Below the pieces are notes generated by a model. It was not told the origin of the DNA. It did not search any database and worked only from the letters and a program-made list of their open reading frames with translations. A stretch of 64,000 nucleotides of DNA from Magnolia sinica (taxonomy: Eukaryota; Streptophyta; Magnoliopsida; Magnoliales; Magnoliaceae): NCBI RefSeq assembly GCF_029962835.1, contig NC_080590.1:59022001-59086000 (forward strand), in the 5' to 3' direction. Positions 1-10,010 of this stretch are shown piece by piece (position 1 is the stretch's first letter; every line of letters starts with the position of its first letter). Made by a program: the position numbers and the translations under genes.

Positions 1-433
1 GGAAGTTCTCTCCATCCGTTAGGGGACTTCTTACTCTTAGACATCTGAACTTCTTGCAGTCTATGCATAGCTCTCTCTAACAAAATGATAGAAATCAGTG
101 ACGTCCTCATTCCACGCTCCAGAGGACAGACCAATCAAACTCTCAACTTGTTCAAGCACATCTTTCGACCATCTATGTTGTTCTGTAGAAACTGAACCGC
201 TCGCCAAGTCAAAGTGAAGACTGACATCATCTAGCGTCCTTTCCCCCTTGCATTCCACCGCACCTAGAACAGTAAATGGAGAGGCTCGCAAAGGCATGAT
301 GATCATTGCATCTTCCAAGGAGACTTCTTTTTCCAAGCCTTCCACTCAAACTCTGCCTTCTGCTGACCCACCTCCTAATCTTCACTTGACAATTTTGTAA
401 CAGCCCACAGGGTCTCTGAAGCCTCGTTGCCAT
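1..433 (-). pseudogene. LINE fragment, region just upstream of the endonuclease domain
   Basis: Read on the minus strand, this stretch encodes a broken reading frame. It contains segments such as HRWSKDVLEQVESLIGLS and, after one frameshift near position 65, MSKSKKSPNGWREL. This resembles the linker that precedes the endonuclease in plant L1-type LINE polyproteins: a coiled W..VL..V...GLS block, then a basic KK...RELK-like block. The element would continue off the left edge. It lies head-to-head with the rightward LINE starting near 481, so it could be a separate copy or an inverted 5' part of the same insertion. The assignment rests on motif resemblance only. Confidence 0.4.
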
Positions 434-470
434 AACTCACTAATCCCAATCCCAAAGATGAATCGATAGC

Positions 471-580
471 AGGGAGAATCTGGAGACGGAGGTTTGAAAG
501 GGAAGATGCTCGAATCTTCGCGGTCAGGGAGAATCTGGAGACGGAGGTTTGAAAGGGAAGATGCTCGAATCTTCGCGGTC
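471..580 (+). repeat. 55-bp tandem duplication
   Basis: The 55-bp unit starting AGGGAGAATCTGGAGACGG occurs twice without a gap (471-525 and 526-580), with essentially no differences. It sits at the 5' limit of the rightward LINE. The near-identity suggests the duplication is young compared with the LINE around it. Confidence 0.85.
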
Positions 581-955
581 TCCTTTATTGACCCAAAGTC
601 CAGCGTAGTTGTGGGAGAAAGGGGCTCTCTTCGTTGCTCCTTAAAGGTCTTGGAAGGTCTGGTGGCGGTAGTTAGGGGGAAAAGGTGGATTCGAGGAGCT
701 ATCGATCATGTGGGCCATCTCCTTAGGATGGTTTTCGATACCAAAGGTGAGGATTATGTGGCTCTTTTCCAGTTGGTGGAGTGTGGGATTCGTATGGCGC
801 ATGGTGGCTATCCTAGAAAAGCCGTTACTCTTAAGGATTGTAGGGAGCTAATAAACCTGAGGGTGGATCAACAAGGAATGGTTAATGACATTCCCAGAAG
901 TGCTAGGAAGCGGTTAAGGGGTCAGAGTTGTGTTTTAATGAAGATCCTTAGTTGA
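494..955 (+). pseudogene. LINE polyprotein region upstream of the endonuclease
   Basis: This 153-aa open stretch runs without interruption into the endonuclease start. The sequence MKILS-stop-NVRGLG begins at 937, where the usual tryptophan codon of SWNVRGLG has become TGA. I do not recognise a catalytic motif. Its beginning overlaps the 55-bp tandem duplication, so the first ~30 residues are partly duplicated. It is best read as a retained piece of the LINE open reading frame, not as a host gene. Confidence 0.55.
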
Positions 956-1748
956 AATGTTAGAGGGCTCGGGTGCCCCTAGAAACACATCCTCGTTAAA
1001 GATGTATATCAACAATCTAAAGCTCGTACATTGTCCTTCGGGAGACCAAACTCCAATCCTTGTATCATAGATTGGTTAAATCCTTTTTGGGTCGCAAAGG
1101 GGTGTGGCCCTCGATTCGGTTGGATTGGTGGGAGGGATTCTCATCTTTTTGGATTCTAATCTCTAGGTTAAGGAGGATAGTTTATCAAGGTTTTTTTTTT
1201 TTTTTTTTTCCTTTGGGGGGATACTGCAAGAAATAGGACCTAGAGGAAATTTCTTGTGCCTGAACTCATGTTTTAATACCCAATCAAAGAAGCCCTTCAT
1301 ACTGCAAGAAATAGGACCTAGAGGAAATTTCAACATTGTTCGGTTCAGGCACAAGAAATTTCCTCTAGGTCCTATTTCTTGCAGTATGAAGGGCTTCTCT
1401 GATTGGGTGTTAAAACATGAGTTAGTGGATTTGCCTTTGGGTGGTATCAAGTATACTTGGTCAATTGGTTGAGCGAAGCTCGCCATGACTAGATTGGACA
1501 AGTTATTAGTTTCTTTTGATTGGGTTCGTAAATTTCTTTTGGCCTATCAGAAGGGTCTCCTTGAACATGTCGCGGATCATTGTCCCATTCTCTTGGGAAC
1601 AGATGAGGTTGACCGGGGTCCAAAACCTTTCCATTTTGAATTAGCTTGTCTTGAGGTGGAAGATTTCCAATCTATGATCTCAGATTGGTGGTCTTCCTTC
1701 AAAGTTGCAGGAGGAGCAGTGTCAAACTCTTGCAAAAACTCTCGATGA
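937..1748 (+). pseudogene. LINE endonuclease domain (exonuclease-endonuclease-phosphatase fold), disrupted
   Basis: The domain nicks target DNA to prime reverse transcription in L1-like elements. Its N-terminal signature NVRGLGCP is at about 955-980. The C-terminal block MTRLDKLLVSFDW (from 1485) and the catalytic-type DH in ADHCPILL (about 1570-1590) are clear. Between them the frame is wrecked by a T-rich run (1189-1210) and by two inverted copies of the DWVLKHELVDLPLGG-encoding segment. The TGA replacing Trp in SWNVRGLG is another lesion. Confidence 0.8.
1221..1423. repeat. Nested inverted (snap-back) duplications inside the LINE
   Basis: Bases 1355-1423 belong to the LINE endonuclease and read in frame. 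Their reverse complement occurs at 1263-1331 (69 bp, a few mismatches), separated by a 23-bp loop (1332-1354). A second reverse-complement copy, of 1343-1387, lies at 1221-1265 immediately upstream. The same LINE segment is thus present once in sense and twice in antisense orientation, next to a T-rich run (1189-1210). The three blocks could fold into alternative hairpins. Confidence 0.9.
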
Positions 1749-2164
1749 AGGCGAAGCTCAAGCTCTGGCACAAGGAAGTCTTTGGGTAAAGGGAGCTCGA
1801 AGTGTTCTCTATTCTGCGAGAGATTAAAGCCTTCGACATCAAGGAGGATAGCTCGCTCTCAGACTCGGACTTGGCTGCTAAAGATAAGCTCTCTGCTGCC
1901 TATAGCTATAGGCTCAAGGAGGAGGAGATCAAGTGATGTTAGTGCTCACGAGCAACTTCCCTAAAAGATAGAGACAAAAATACAAAGTTTTTCCATGGGA
2001 TAGCCAGTGCCAAGGCTCAGTCCAATTGCATCACCTCCCTTGTGGTGGACTGTATCAAGCTCAAAGATAAGAAATATATATTTGATGCCATCATGAATTT
2101 TTATTCAAATATACTATCAGGTGAAGATTGGATGTGGCCGACTTTGGATAACCTTGCTTTTATG

Positions 2165-3400
2165 ATGCAGGACAATTCAAGTATGATGTGCAAGATTTCA
2201 AGCTTTAGATCACACTAGTTCATAAACAATTACACGAAATTTCACATCCCACACAAAAGTTCAAACACTCAATCAAGGGGAATCTTATGCTGGTCCAGGC
2301 CTACACATGCTAGGGCCAGATCAATCAAAATTATAGACCAAACAAGAATCAAATGAGGGTAAATTCATCCACACATGCACAAAAATAATTCCCCCAATCC
2401 AAGGGATTTAGAAATTTCAATTCAAAGAACCTTAAGGTTGAAGAAAGGGCATAAATTTGGGGATTTGAGTAATTTAGGGTTAGGTTTAGGGATTTTGGGT
2501 GAAAGATGAGTGAAAGAGATGAGAGATGAACCAGAGAAGTACCGCACGTGTGAACAGCAACAATGGCCCAGACGCACGTGCGTATGATCCCAGCAGCACG
2601 TGTGTGGGGCCTATTATTCAGAAAAAGGCCACCTTGGCCCTAGTCGGCCAGGGATGGACTCTAAAACCCCCAAATCTTAGCTCGATCCGATGCACCGTTT
2701 GTGCATGATGCTCTACCGAAGTTTCAGCCCTCCTGCAGGGCTAGATTCTGGAAATCTACTTTAGAGAGAAAAACGGTTGTAATAGAGGATGGATTTGAAG
2801 CATAAATGATTGTAGGAAGAGAAATATGGATGGAAGAAGATGGGGGGCGAATTGAGATAGGTATGGCTTCGCACCACGGTAATCAGCCCTTCAAGGAAGG
2901 GAGGGTTTCGCACCCAATTGAATCTCCACAACTCAGAAATATAGAGGAGAAAAATACAGCGATTTTATTAATCTTCATTGAATTAAAAAGACTACAAGGG
3001 GTGCCTATTTATAATAAAACCCTATACTCCAAAACTCGCGTCATGTGCGCAACCTATTACTTGGCGACGAAGTAATAAAAAATTACAATTAATCAAAGCA
3101 ATCTAAACCGTCCATGATATTCCTAATAACAATAATAAGCAAAACTCAAAGTACTAGATTACTTAGAATAGTGGGCCACAATCATGAGAACCCATAGTGG
3201 GATTCACATGACTATCGAGTCCACTCCAACGAACCAAAACGCAGCCCTCTAAATAGGAGGCCCTCCCTGGACGTCATCATCGATCTGGATCGATGGTGGG
3301 GCCCTCCTCCTTGCGTACGCGGGGAGTGGTGGGTGGTGGGTGCATGTGCGCGAGATGTCCCCATCATTTTAACTATACCTAACCTGAGGAGGCTACCTCT
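2165..3400. mobile_element. Unclassified 1.2-kb insertion splitting the LINE linker and RT
   Basis: LINE coding similarity stops after the block ending LSGEDWMWPTLDNLAF (about 2163) and resumes at LPPQEDDVEEVVSYL (about 3405). The DNA between has no LINE similarity I can see. It has several CACGTG-type words (2540-2600), the short ORF 2806-3075 with no recognisable domain, and a short inverted repeat at the right junction (CTGAGGAGGC / GCCTCCTCAG, about 3380-3422). Neither LTR ends nor a target duplication could be identified, so the class is unknown. Confidence 0.5.
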
Positions 3401-3419
3401 CTCTCGAGTTGCCTCCTCA

Positions 3420-4370
3420 GGAGGATGATGTTGAAGAAGTTGTCTCCTATCTCACTAGGGATAAAGACTTGGGTCCAGACTTGTTCCCTTTGGCTTTCTA
3501 TCAGATTTTCTAGGACTTGGTTGAACTAGATCTTCTGGGTTTCATTGACTATAATTTCTCCTTCAGCAACATCCCATCTGAAATGGGTAGCACATTTTTA
3601 TCTCTTAGCCCTAAGAGTGAAGGCTCAATTAGTTTGAAGGACTTCAGTCCTATCAACCTTATTGGAAGCCCATATAAATTTCTCGTCAAACTCTTGAGCC
3701 AGAGGATGAGGGTTGTCTGCCTATGGTCATCTCTCCCTTTCAGAGTGCTTCTATTTCTGGTTGGCAGACCCGTGATAGTGTTCTGTGAGTTGGACTTAGA
3801 AAAAGCCTATGCTGATTAGTCCTTTTTGGACTAATGCTGGGAAGAATTCGATGCGGTGTGAAATGGAGAAGCTGGATCAGGGCTTGCGTCTCTTCTGCAA
3901 AAATTTTGGTTCTTATAAATGGTTTCTTGTTCGGTTATTTCAAGGCATCAAGAGGCCTCCGACAAGGGGACCATCTTTCTCCATTCCTTTGTTATTGTAT
4001 TGGAAGCATTGAGTCAGATGCTGGTTAGAGGTCAGCTGGTAGGGCTGTTTCAAGGTTTTGATGTTCCTAATTTTCCTTTTCCATCTAATCATCTCCAATT
4101 TGATGATGACATTCTCATTTTTTGCGGAATTGATGGTCATGGTTGATAATCTTTGGAAAATTGTTAGATGTTTTGAAGTGGTCTTGGGGATTAGAGTTAA
4201 TGTGGATAAAAGCGAGATGTTTGGGATCCATCTTCCTATTATTTGAAGTTTCATGGTTTGCAGAGGTTTTTGGGCATAGGTCTGGTTCTCTTCTTGCTTC
4301 TTATCTCGGTCTCCCTCTCTATCTGGGGAAGCCTGCAATTCACTTGGGGTATAGGTTATAAAGAGGATGG
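3420..4370 (+). pseudogene. LINE reverse transcriptase domain, disrupted
   Basis: The domain copies the element's RNA into the nicked target. Conserved non-LTR RT blocks are visible: LIPK-like LSPKSE and KDFSPINLIGSPYKFL (about 3600-3680), ELDLEKAY (about 3787-3812), SRGLRQGDHLSPFL (about 3945-4000) and the catalytic loop region QFDDDILIFC (about 4098-4130). The usual FADD box reads FDDD. SYLGLPLYLG follows at about 4290-4330. At least three frame changes and a stop after LEKAYAD break the domain, so it cannot be active. Confidence 0.85.
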
Positions 4371-5126
4371 AAAGGAAGCTTTCTTCCTGGAAAAGTAAGC
4401 TCCTACCTCTTGGAGGAAGAATTACTTCCATTAAGGCATTGTTATCTAACCTTCCTCTCTACTTTGTCTCTTTTCCATTGCCCTATGTCGGTCATTGCTA
4501 GGATTGATAAGCTGCAGTGGGATTTTCTGTCACAATGAGGTGCGGTCTTGAGCAAATTTCATTTGCTTAATTGGAAGGGTATCTGTTAACCTTATAGCAA
4601 AAGGGGGTGTTGGGATTAAAAAGCTCAATGAGGTGAATTCTGCTTTTTTGGATGAATGGGTTTGGAGGTTTGGGTGGTGGAGGAAGAGAGCTTCTAGAGG
4701 CGTATTATTGTTAGTAAATATGGCATCTCAATGGGTTGATGGATTAAGGAAACATCCCTTTTTCTCTCTTCTCATGCTTGGAAGGTTATTGCTAGGCTTA
4801 CTCCAAGGTTCTCAATGGGCTGAGCTTTTCTGTGGTAGGTGTGGTTAGGGTCAGGTTTTGGGACGATATCTGGCGTGGGGATTCTTCTCTTAGGTCAGAT
4901 TTCTCCAAGTTGCCTGCCCTTTGCTCAAGTCCAAATGTCTCAGTTGCTAATTGCTTCTCATCTTCTGGAGAAAGGGGGTGTTTGGGTCCCTCCCTGCCGG
5001 AGAAATCTATCTGATGCTGAGAAAGACGACTTGATCCGCCTTCTCTCCCGATCATAAGGGCTGCAGCTTAATCTAGACACTAAGGATTCTCCAGTCTGGT
5101 GGCTTAATAAATCTAGTGCCTTTTCG

Positions 5127-5453
5127 GTGAAATCGTTCTGTTCCTCAATCTCCTGCCTTGATTCCCAGATCTCCTGCAGTCACACTGGCGCTATGTGGTC
5201 CTATGGAGCCCCTCCTATGGTGGCTGCCTTTGCCTCGCTGGTGGATTGGAATAGGATTCTGATGATTGACAACCTTCGAAAGAGAGCCATGGTTCTTCCC
5301 AATATCTGTCACCTCTGCTACAAGGATGCAGAATCTGTTGACCACCTCCTCATTCATTGCAGCCTAGCTTCTGAAGTCTGGAGCAGTGTTTTAATGAAGT
5401 TTGGTGTTTCCTGGGTGATGCCTTCTTCAATCATTGTTCTGTTTAGTTCTTAG
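5127..5453 (+). pseudogene. LINE C-terminal zf-RVT (zinc-binding) domain
   Basis: The 108-residue open stretch contains the LRKRAMVLPNICHLC...ESVDHLLIHC...VW pattern typical of the zf-RVT domain that follows the reverse transcriptase in plant LINEs. The two Cys of CHLC and the His/Cys of DHLLIHC are intact. It ends in a stop shortly before the AATAAA-bearing 3' end, as expected for the end of the LINE open reading frame. Confidence 0.8.
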
Positions 5454-5721
5454 CACTTGCCAGGGCCAGGGGGAAAGGATAATCCTAAATGGAGGGTCGC
5501 TCTGTTGGCGGTCATTTGGTCCCTTTGGAGTGAGAGGATTGACTTCTTTTCTTTCATCTTCTTCTTATGTCTGTCTAGTTGTATTTTCATTCTCTTTTGT
5601 TTGCTTTTTTTGGCCTCTTAGGCCTGAATAAAATCAGTACCCGCCCGCCCCCCCCACAATTTTTATTTTTTTTTAATTTTAAAAAAAGGCATTAAATCAA
5701 CAGAGAGGAGCTAGAAACCAA

Positions 5722-5946
5722 GGGGCTATTTGAATGCAACTTCTGCAAAAGGCGATGTTTTCGTCAACTCGCTGAAAAAAATCCAATTGGTTTTCTGCAA
5801 GTAGCCCTTTTAGCACATATTTCATTGGTGGATCTGGAAAACGAAGATTTTGTCTGGGTTTCCAAATGGCTGCAGAACACCAATTTCCAACTAAAACAAG
5901 GGTTCTTCTCTGAACACAGGTTTGGACATGCATGCAAATGGGCCCC
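5722..5946. mobile_element. Small MITE with GGGGC...GCCCC ends
   Basis: The left end GGGGCTATTTGAATGCA and the reverse complement of the right end GGGGCCCATTTGCATG match with small gaps, giving a 225-bp element with short imperfect terminal inverted repeats. The interior has no coding capacity. The GGGGC-TTTG-TGCA terminus resembles hAT/PIF-type MITE ends, but flanking AACCAA/AAACAA is too weak to count as a target duplication. Confidence 0.45.
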
Positions 5947-6245
5947 AAACAAGTGTCAATATCTGTGCGGATAGCAGCTTTTTACTCGCTCCACCCGAAA
6001 TGATAGAAAATAGACCCAACTAGACTTCTCATTTTGCTATACCTTTCCTATAACCAATGTGCACAAATTGGCACTCTCCAAATCTCCTTCCACAACTAAC
6101 ACGCCAGCACAATATTCATCTACCAACTTTAGACTGCGTGAAGTGCATGAATTTCAGCTTAATTTGATATTTGATATTCTCACTCAGCTTTCTAATCTCA
6201 TTCTTTTTTCTTTTTTCTTTTTGTGCCATGAATTCTTTTTTCCAG
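5947..6245 (+). other. Presumed intron upstream of the NOM1-like exon
   Basis: AT-rich and non-coding. It ends in a long pyrimidine run (about 6195-6243) and TTCCAG at 6240-6245, a good 3' splice site directly before the conserved exon. No further exon of that gene is visible between here and the left edge. Confidence 0.5.
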
Positions 6246-6629
6246 TATTGCCTATGGGACCACTTCAAAGAACTCGAATCGATGGAGCTAAACAGGTCAA
6301 TGAATCTGGCAAGATTTGTGGCAGAGATGCTTGCATCCTTCTCCCTTTCCCTTGCTGTTTTGAAATCGGTGGACCTGAGTGATCCCATGCAACTCACTGC
6401 AAAGCGGGTTATGCACTTCCGAATGCTTTTTGAATTTGTATTCGAGAAGACTGATGCACTCGTGTGGAACATCTTCACCCGCATAGCCAGGGCCCCTGAG
6501 TTGGAACTGCTTAGAAACAGCCTCGAGTTCTTCATTAAACAGTACATTGTAAGTGCCAGCAGATCCTCCACCGGGAAATTCAAGATTGCCAAGAAGGCCC
6601 TCAATAATGTGACTGGAGTACTCATGTGA
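6246..6629 (+). CDS. NOM1/Sgd1-like nucleolar MIF4G-MA3 protein, C-terminal exon only
   Basis: This exon encodes 127 residues beginning YCLWDHFKELES and ending ALNNVTGVLM before a TGA. Blocks such as SMNLARFVAEMLASFSLSL, MHFRMLFEFVF and LVWNIFTRIA match the C-terminal MA3-type helical region of the NOM1/Sgd1 family as I know it. Those proteins bind an RNA helicase and act in 40S ribosomal subunit biogenesis in the nucleolus. The exon follows a strong acceptor (TTCCAG at 6240-6245), has no internal stop and keeps a conserved end, so it appears selected or only recently orphaned. The MIF4G domain and all upstream exons are missing from at least 6.2 kb upstream. The LINE at 481-5690 may lie in a long intron, or the exon may be a detached fragment. 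Confidence 0.8.
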   Translation, partial: YCLWDHFKELESMELNRSMNLARFVAEMLASFSLSLAVLKSVDLSDPMQLTAKRVMHFRMLFEFVFEKTDALVWNIFTRIARAPELELLRNSLEFFIKQYIVSASRSSTGKFKIAKKALNNVTGVLM

Positions 6630-7199
6630 ATCTTGCGCTGTTGTTTTTTGAATGTCGCGAGTTTTTCTTTGGATGTCGCAATGTGAAACTGCATTATTAT
6701 TTAAATCAGATTTTCAGCAGATTCATGGGGCCCATACATAGCACATACATGATGCTGATTGGATTTTTGTTTTGTGGAAGTCGAACATATGTTTCGTTTA
6801 AGCGGCCATTGGGACCCATCATGAATGGACGGTACCCTGGGAATTTCCAAACTGGATTAGTTCTAGCCACCAATCTTGGACCTTTTTTAGCTGAGCAATG
6901 GTCCACGTATCTCCATCCCGTAGCGTTAATAGGCAATCACTGACAAATATAATAATTGCACCACATCCAATTCCATCCCACCTATTCCCATCTAATTTCA
7001 TGTGTCAAACGCCTCCTTAAAGTTGCTAAGAAGTCGAATGACCATGACATCACTTGATTCGAGTGGCTTTTACGATTGATCTACAACCGTAGATTCTAAG
7101 TAAGGGTCTCGATAATAGAAGAGAAATGAATTAGACACCCTCTTCCACCCGCACAACCTGCAATCTCTATTCTATGGAATTTCATATTTTTTTTAAAGA
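6630..7199. other. 3' flank of the NOM1-like exon
   Basis: Probably 3' untranslated DNA at first, then unique-looking non-coding sequence. Short GTGGGACCC-type words near 6727 and 6810 hint at an eroded foldback repeat. No gene is seen. Confidence 0.4.
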
Positions 7200-8510
7200 C
7201 AATTTAATAGGATTTTGACATCATGTATCTATAAGACTATCAATGGGTTGGGCTAACCTGGGTCGGGCTTGGGTTGGACGATCAGGCCCTTAGGCCAGCT
7301 TGAGCTTAAAAAAGAGCCTTGTTTTTAAAGCAGGCCAAACTTGGATCAGATGTTCAAAAGCCCATACGGCCCGCCCGGACCCATTTAGTTTTCAAAAGGC
7401 AATTAGAAATTTCACAAGGAAGGTTGGACCATAGGACTAGGAGTTGCAGCTCGAGTGTGGTCTCACTGTGATGTTTATATAAAATCTACCCCAACTATTA
7501 GGTGTGTCATGATATATTAGGCTCAAGGCCCAAAGAATAGCTCCATCCATATTCAGTTGGACCACACAATTAGAAAGTGTACAAGAAACATGCACCCTCA
7601 GCCCTTTCCCTTGATATAGCCCACATAAATCACAGGTAGCTCTTCTTTTTAGGACTCAAGCATAAATATGGTTAAATTGGATTTCATATCATTATTAAGA
7701 TGAGCCTTTTAAAACTCAAGGGTGGATGTATGTCCCAATTGTTTCCTTTCATGTGGCTCACCTGAAGCGCATATCAACCTTAATTTTGGTTCCTATGTTT
7801 GGGATTACACTTCCAGTGGTGAGAGTGGATCGTTCATACACATCAACATGGCACAATGGTAATGATTTTTTTTATTTTTATTTTTATTTTTTATAAATCA
7901 TATGACAAACAAACAACTGGCAGATGAACCCATCTTTGATTTTTTATTTTTTATTTTAGAGGCTACATGTGAAATCCCATGTTAGGCTTGGGGCTGAAAA
8001 ATCAGTTTGACCCGTAATTTAGGTTGGGCACACCAAAGGAAACAATTGGATAGGACGTCGGCCCTTGATTTCTACATGGCCCACCATGATGATTACATAA
8101 AATCCATTCCAACCATTAGATGGCACACTAAAATTTAGTCATAAGGCCGAAAAATGGAATCTATCCATGATTCAGGTGAGCCAAACCAAAAGAAAACATT
8201 TGGAGGGTGAACATTATTTTATACATTGTTTCAAATCATGTGGTCCACTTGAATCATGGCTGAGGCTGATTTTTGCGACTTGGGCCTAAAATAGGGTTAT
8301 GCATAAGGTGGTTAGAGTGAATTTCACAAAAACATCACAATGGGACCCACACGAGCCACAACTCGCAGCAACATTTTTGGCCCGGGACAGGTTTGGACTT
8401 AGGTTTAATAATGTGGATCAAGCTTGGACAGTGCTTGGCCTAGCCCTAACCCAACCCGTTGACACTCCTAGGCATCTAGCCATGCTTCACATGACTCACT
8501 AGGAGGCTGG
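7200..8510. repeat. Eroded foldback-type repeat DNA
   Basis: This stretch holds diverged pieces of the family described at 27316 (for example GGCCCACCATGATGATTACAT near 8080) and runs of GGGTTGGGCT / AGCCCAACCC-like words at 7235-7300 and 8430-8460 that face each other. No intact termini and no coding region are visible. Confidence 0.4.
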
Positions 8511-9904
8511 GCAGGAAAAAAGTAAAATGAACGTAACCTTACTCTGCAGAGTCAAATGGTTCCCGGTAGGCAATATAAAGTAACAACATAGTAAATGAAA
8601 CAAAATGTTATCCTAGCCTTACATCACAAAGTTTAGAACTCTAGATAGGCAAATGTAATGAAGAAAAAGAGATGCAAAATAAAGAAAATTGAAAGTCCAA
8701 TATGATATCAGAGATATGTTGGGAATGTGTGGAGTGCTATGTGATCCGAGTTATATTGAAATGTAGAAAAGAAAATGAGAGATCAGACACCCTTTTTTGT
8801 GCAAAAGGGATGGTCAAAGATATTCAAATCTAACCATACTCTTGACTTGGCTTTTCTAGTGGACTGATTTTTTGCAAGGGTTGGCCTCCTGAGTTACGTA
8901 GGACCTCTACGTTAGTCAAGAATCTCTAAGGTCTTTGGAGAAGAAGACCCGCCCAAACGAGTTTCTCTCAGCCTTGTCGCTCGCTTTGTCTCTCTACCCC
9001 TTTGTCCCCTCCAGAATGGCAGCTGCTACAGTGAATTTATATATTGAAATTGTTACCTCACGGTGAGCCGATGGTGTCAACGTGCATCCCTGCTTTGAAA
9101 TTTCGTTGTTTGAGAAGTTAGGCGTGATATTGTTTAGGTATAAAGCATGCCAAGTTGTCATTGGCTCATGCTGGGCCAATAGTCTACTTTACCCATTTTT
9201 GCATGTGTTTTACCATGCACGATGGTTTGAGTCTTTTAAAGAGTTGGGTTTCTTTTATGATCTTTGCCAGAGGATCGACTGATTGGTTTCGCTAGATGCC
9301 TTCAAGAGTTCTCGGGATTTATTTTGACCTTTCTTGTTTTGACATCTGATACTTCTCAGGTTGGCTAAGATCAATTCTATTAGAGAGATAGCTGGTTAGG
9401 GTTTTTGGAGAATAGGGATTATCGGTTGGAATTTAATTTATTGGGGTTCAAATCTATCGATCGTGTCCGTCGAGTGTTCCCGTAACACACCTAGGGCCTT
9501 TCCCTTTTGGCCCATTGCTTTCAACGGTTCTTGAGATACTCAGGAGAGTTTTCATCAAAGTGTTTGAAGTGCAGTATTATTCTCAATTTGGATGGGATGT
9601 CTACAAAACCACTTTCACATCTCTCTTCCTCTCCCCTAAATACACTAGGGATCTACGGTGGGTTGAGTTTGGGTTAGACCAGGCTCATAAGTCCCTACAT
9701 CCGAGCTCAGCCAAAATCTGGCATGGACTTATCATAACAAGCTCCAACCGGAGCCCTAAAAATTGGTTGGACCTAGGCTAGACCAAGTCCGCCTGAAAAG
9801 TAATAAAATCCCTATTTCCCATCCGAATATTCTTAATCTATCTGTTGATTAAGTAGGACACGTGTGCATAAAAAGAAGCATTTAAAAGGAACAAAATTAA
9901 TGAT
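8511..9904. other. Non-coding intergenic stretch
   Basis: No open reading frame with recognisable similarity, no RNA gene and no clear element ends. The short ORFs are random-looking. Confidence 0.5.
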
Positions 9905-10010
9905 CTACATTTGAGCTGCATTCATGGCTTAGTGGCAAATTGTCTTTCAACACTGAGGTCATGGGTTCGAGTGTCCACGTTGGGTGTGTATGCGTGTGAA
10001 TGTATTAAAA
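9905..10010 (+). mobile_element. tRNA-derived SINE
   Basis: An A-box-like TGGCTTAGTGGCA (about 9925) and a B-box-like GGGTTCGAGTGTCC (about 9963) are spaced as in a tRNA promoter. A GT-rich tail and an A-rich run (about 9995-10020) follow. This is the usual plan of plant tRNA-derived SINEs. A clean target duplication is not visible. Confidence 0.6.

Larger units (their letters stand above)
481..5690 (+). mobile_element. Degenerate L1-type LINE retrotransposon (non-LTR)
   Basis: Domains appear in plant-LINE order, in shifting frames. They are a pre-endonuclease region (494-955), an apurinic-type endonuclease (937-1748), a linker to the reverse transcriptase (1749-2165, including a GDRNTKFFHGIASAKAQS-like block near 1960-2030), the reverse transcriptase (3420-4370) and a zinc-binding zf-RVT domain (about 5260-5455). 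The 3' end has an AATAAA signal (about 5628) and A/T-rich tail sequence. The copy is inactive: it has many stops and frameshifts, a snap-back duplication at 1221-1423 and an unrelated insertion at about 2165-3400. Any gag-like ORF1 with zinc knuckles is absent, so the copy is 5' truncated. Confidence 0.85.

Noticed and set aside
3940..4431. 163-codon minus-strand ORF
   Set aside because: It is antisense to the LINE reverse transcriptase, which carries the recognisable motifs.
6116..6694. 192-codon minus-strand ORF
   Set aside because: It is the antisense shadow of the NOM1-like exon, whose plus-strand translation matches a known family.
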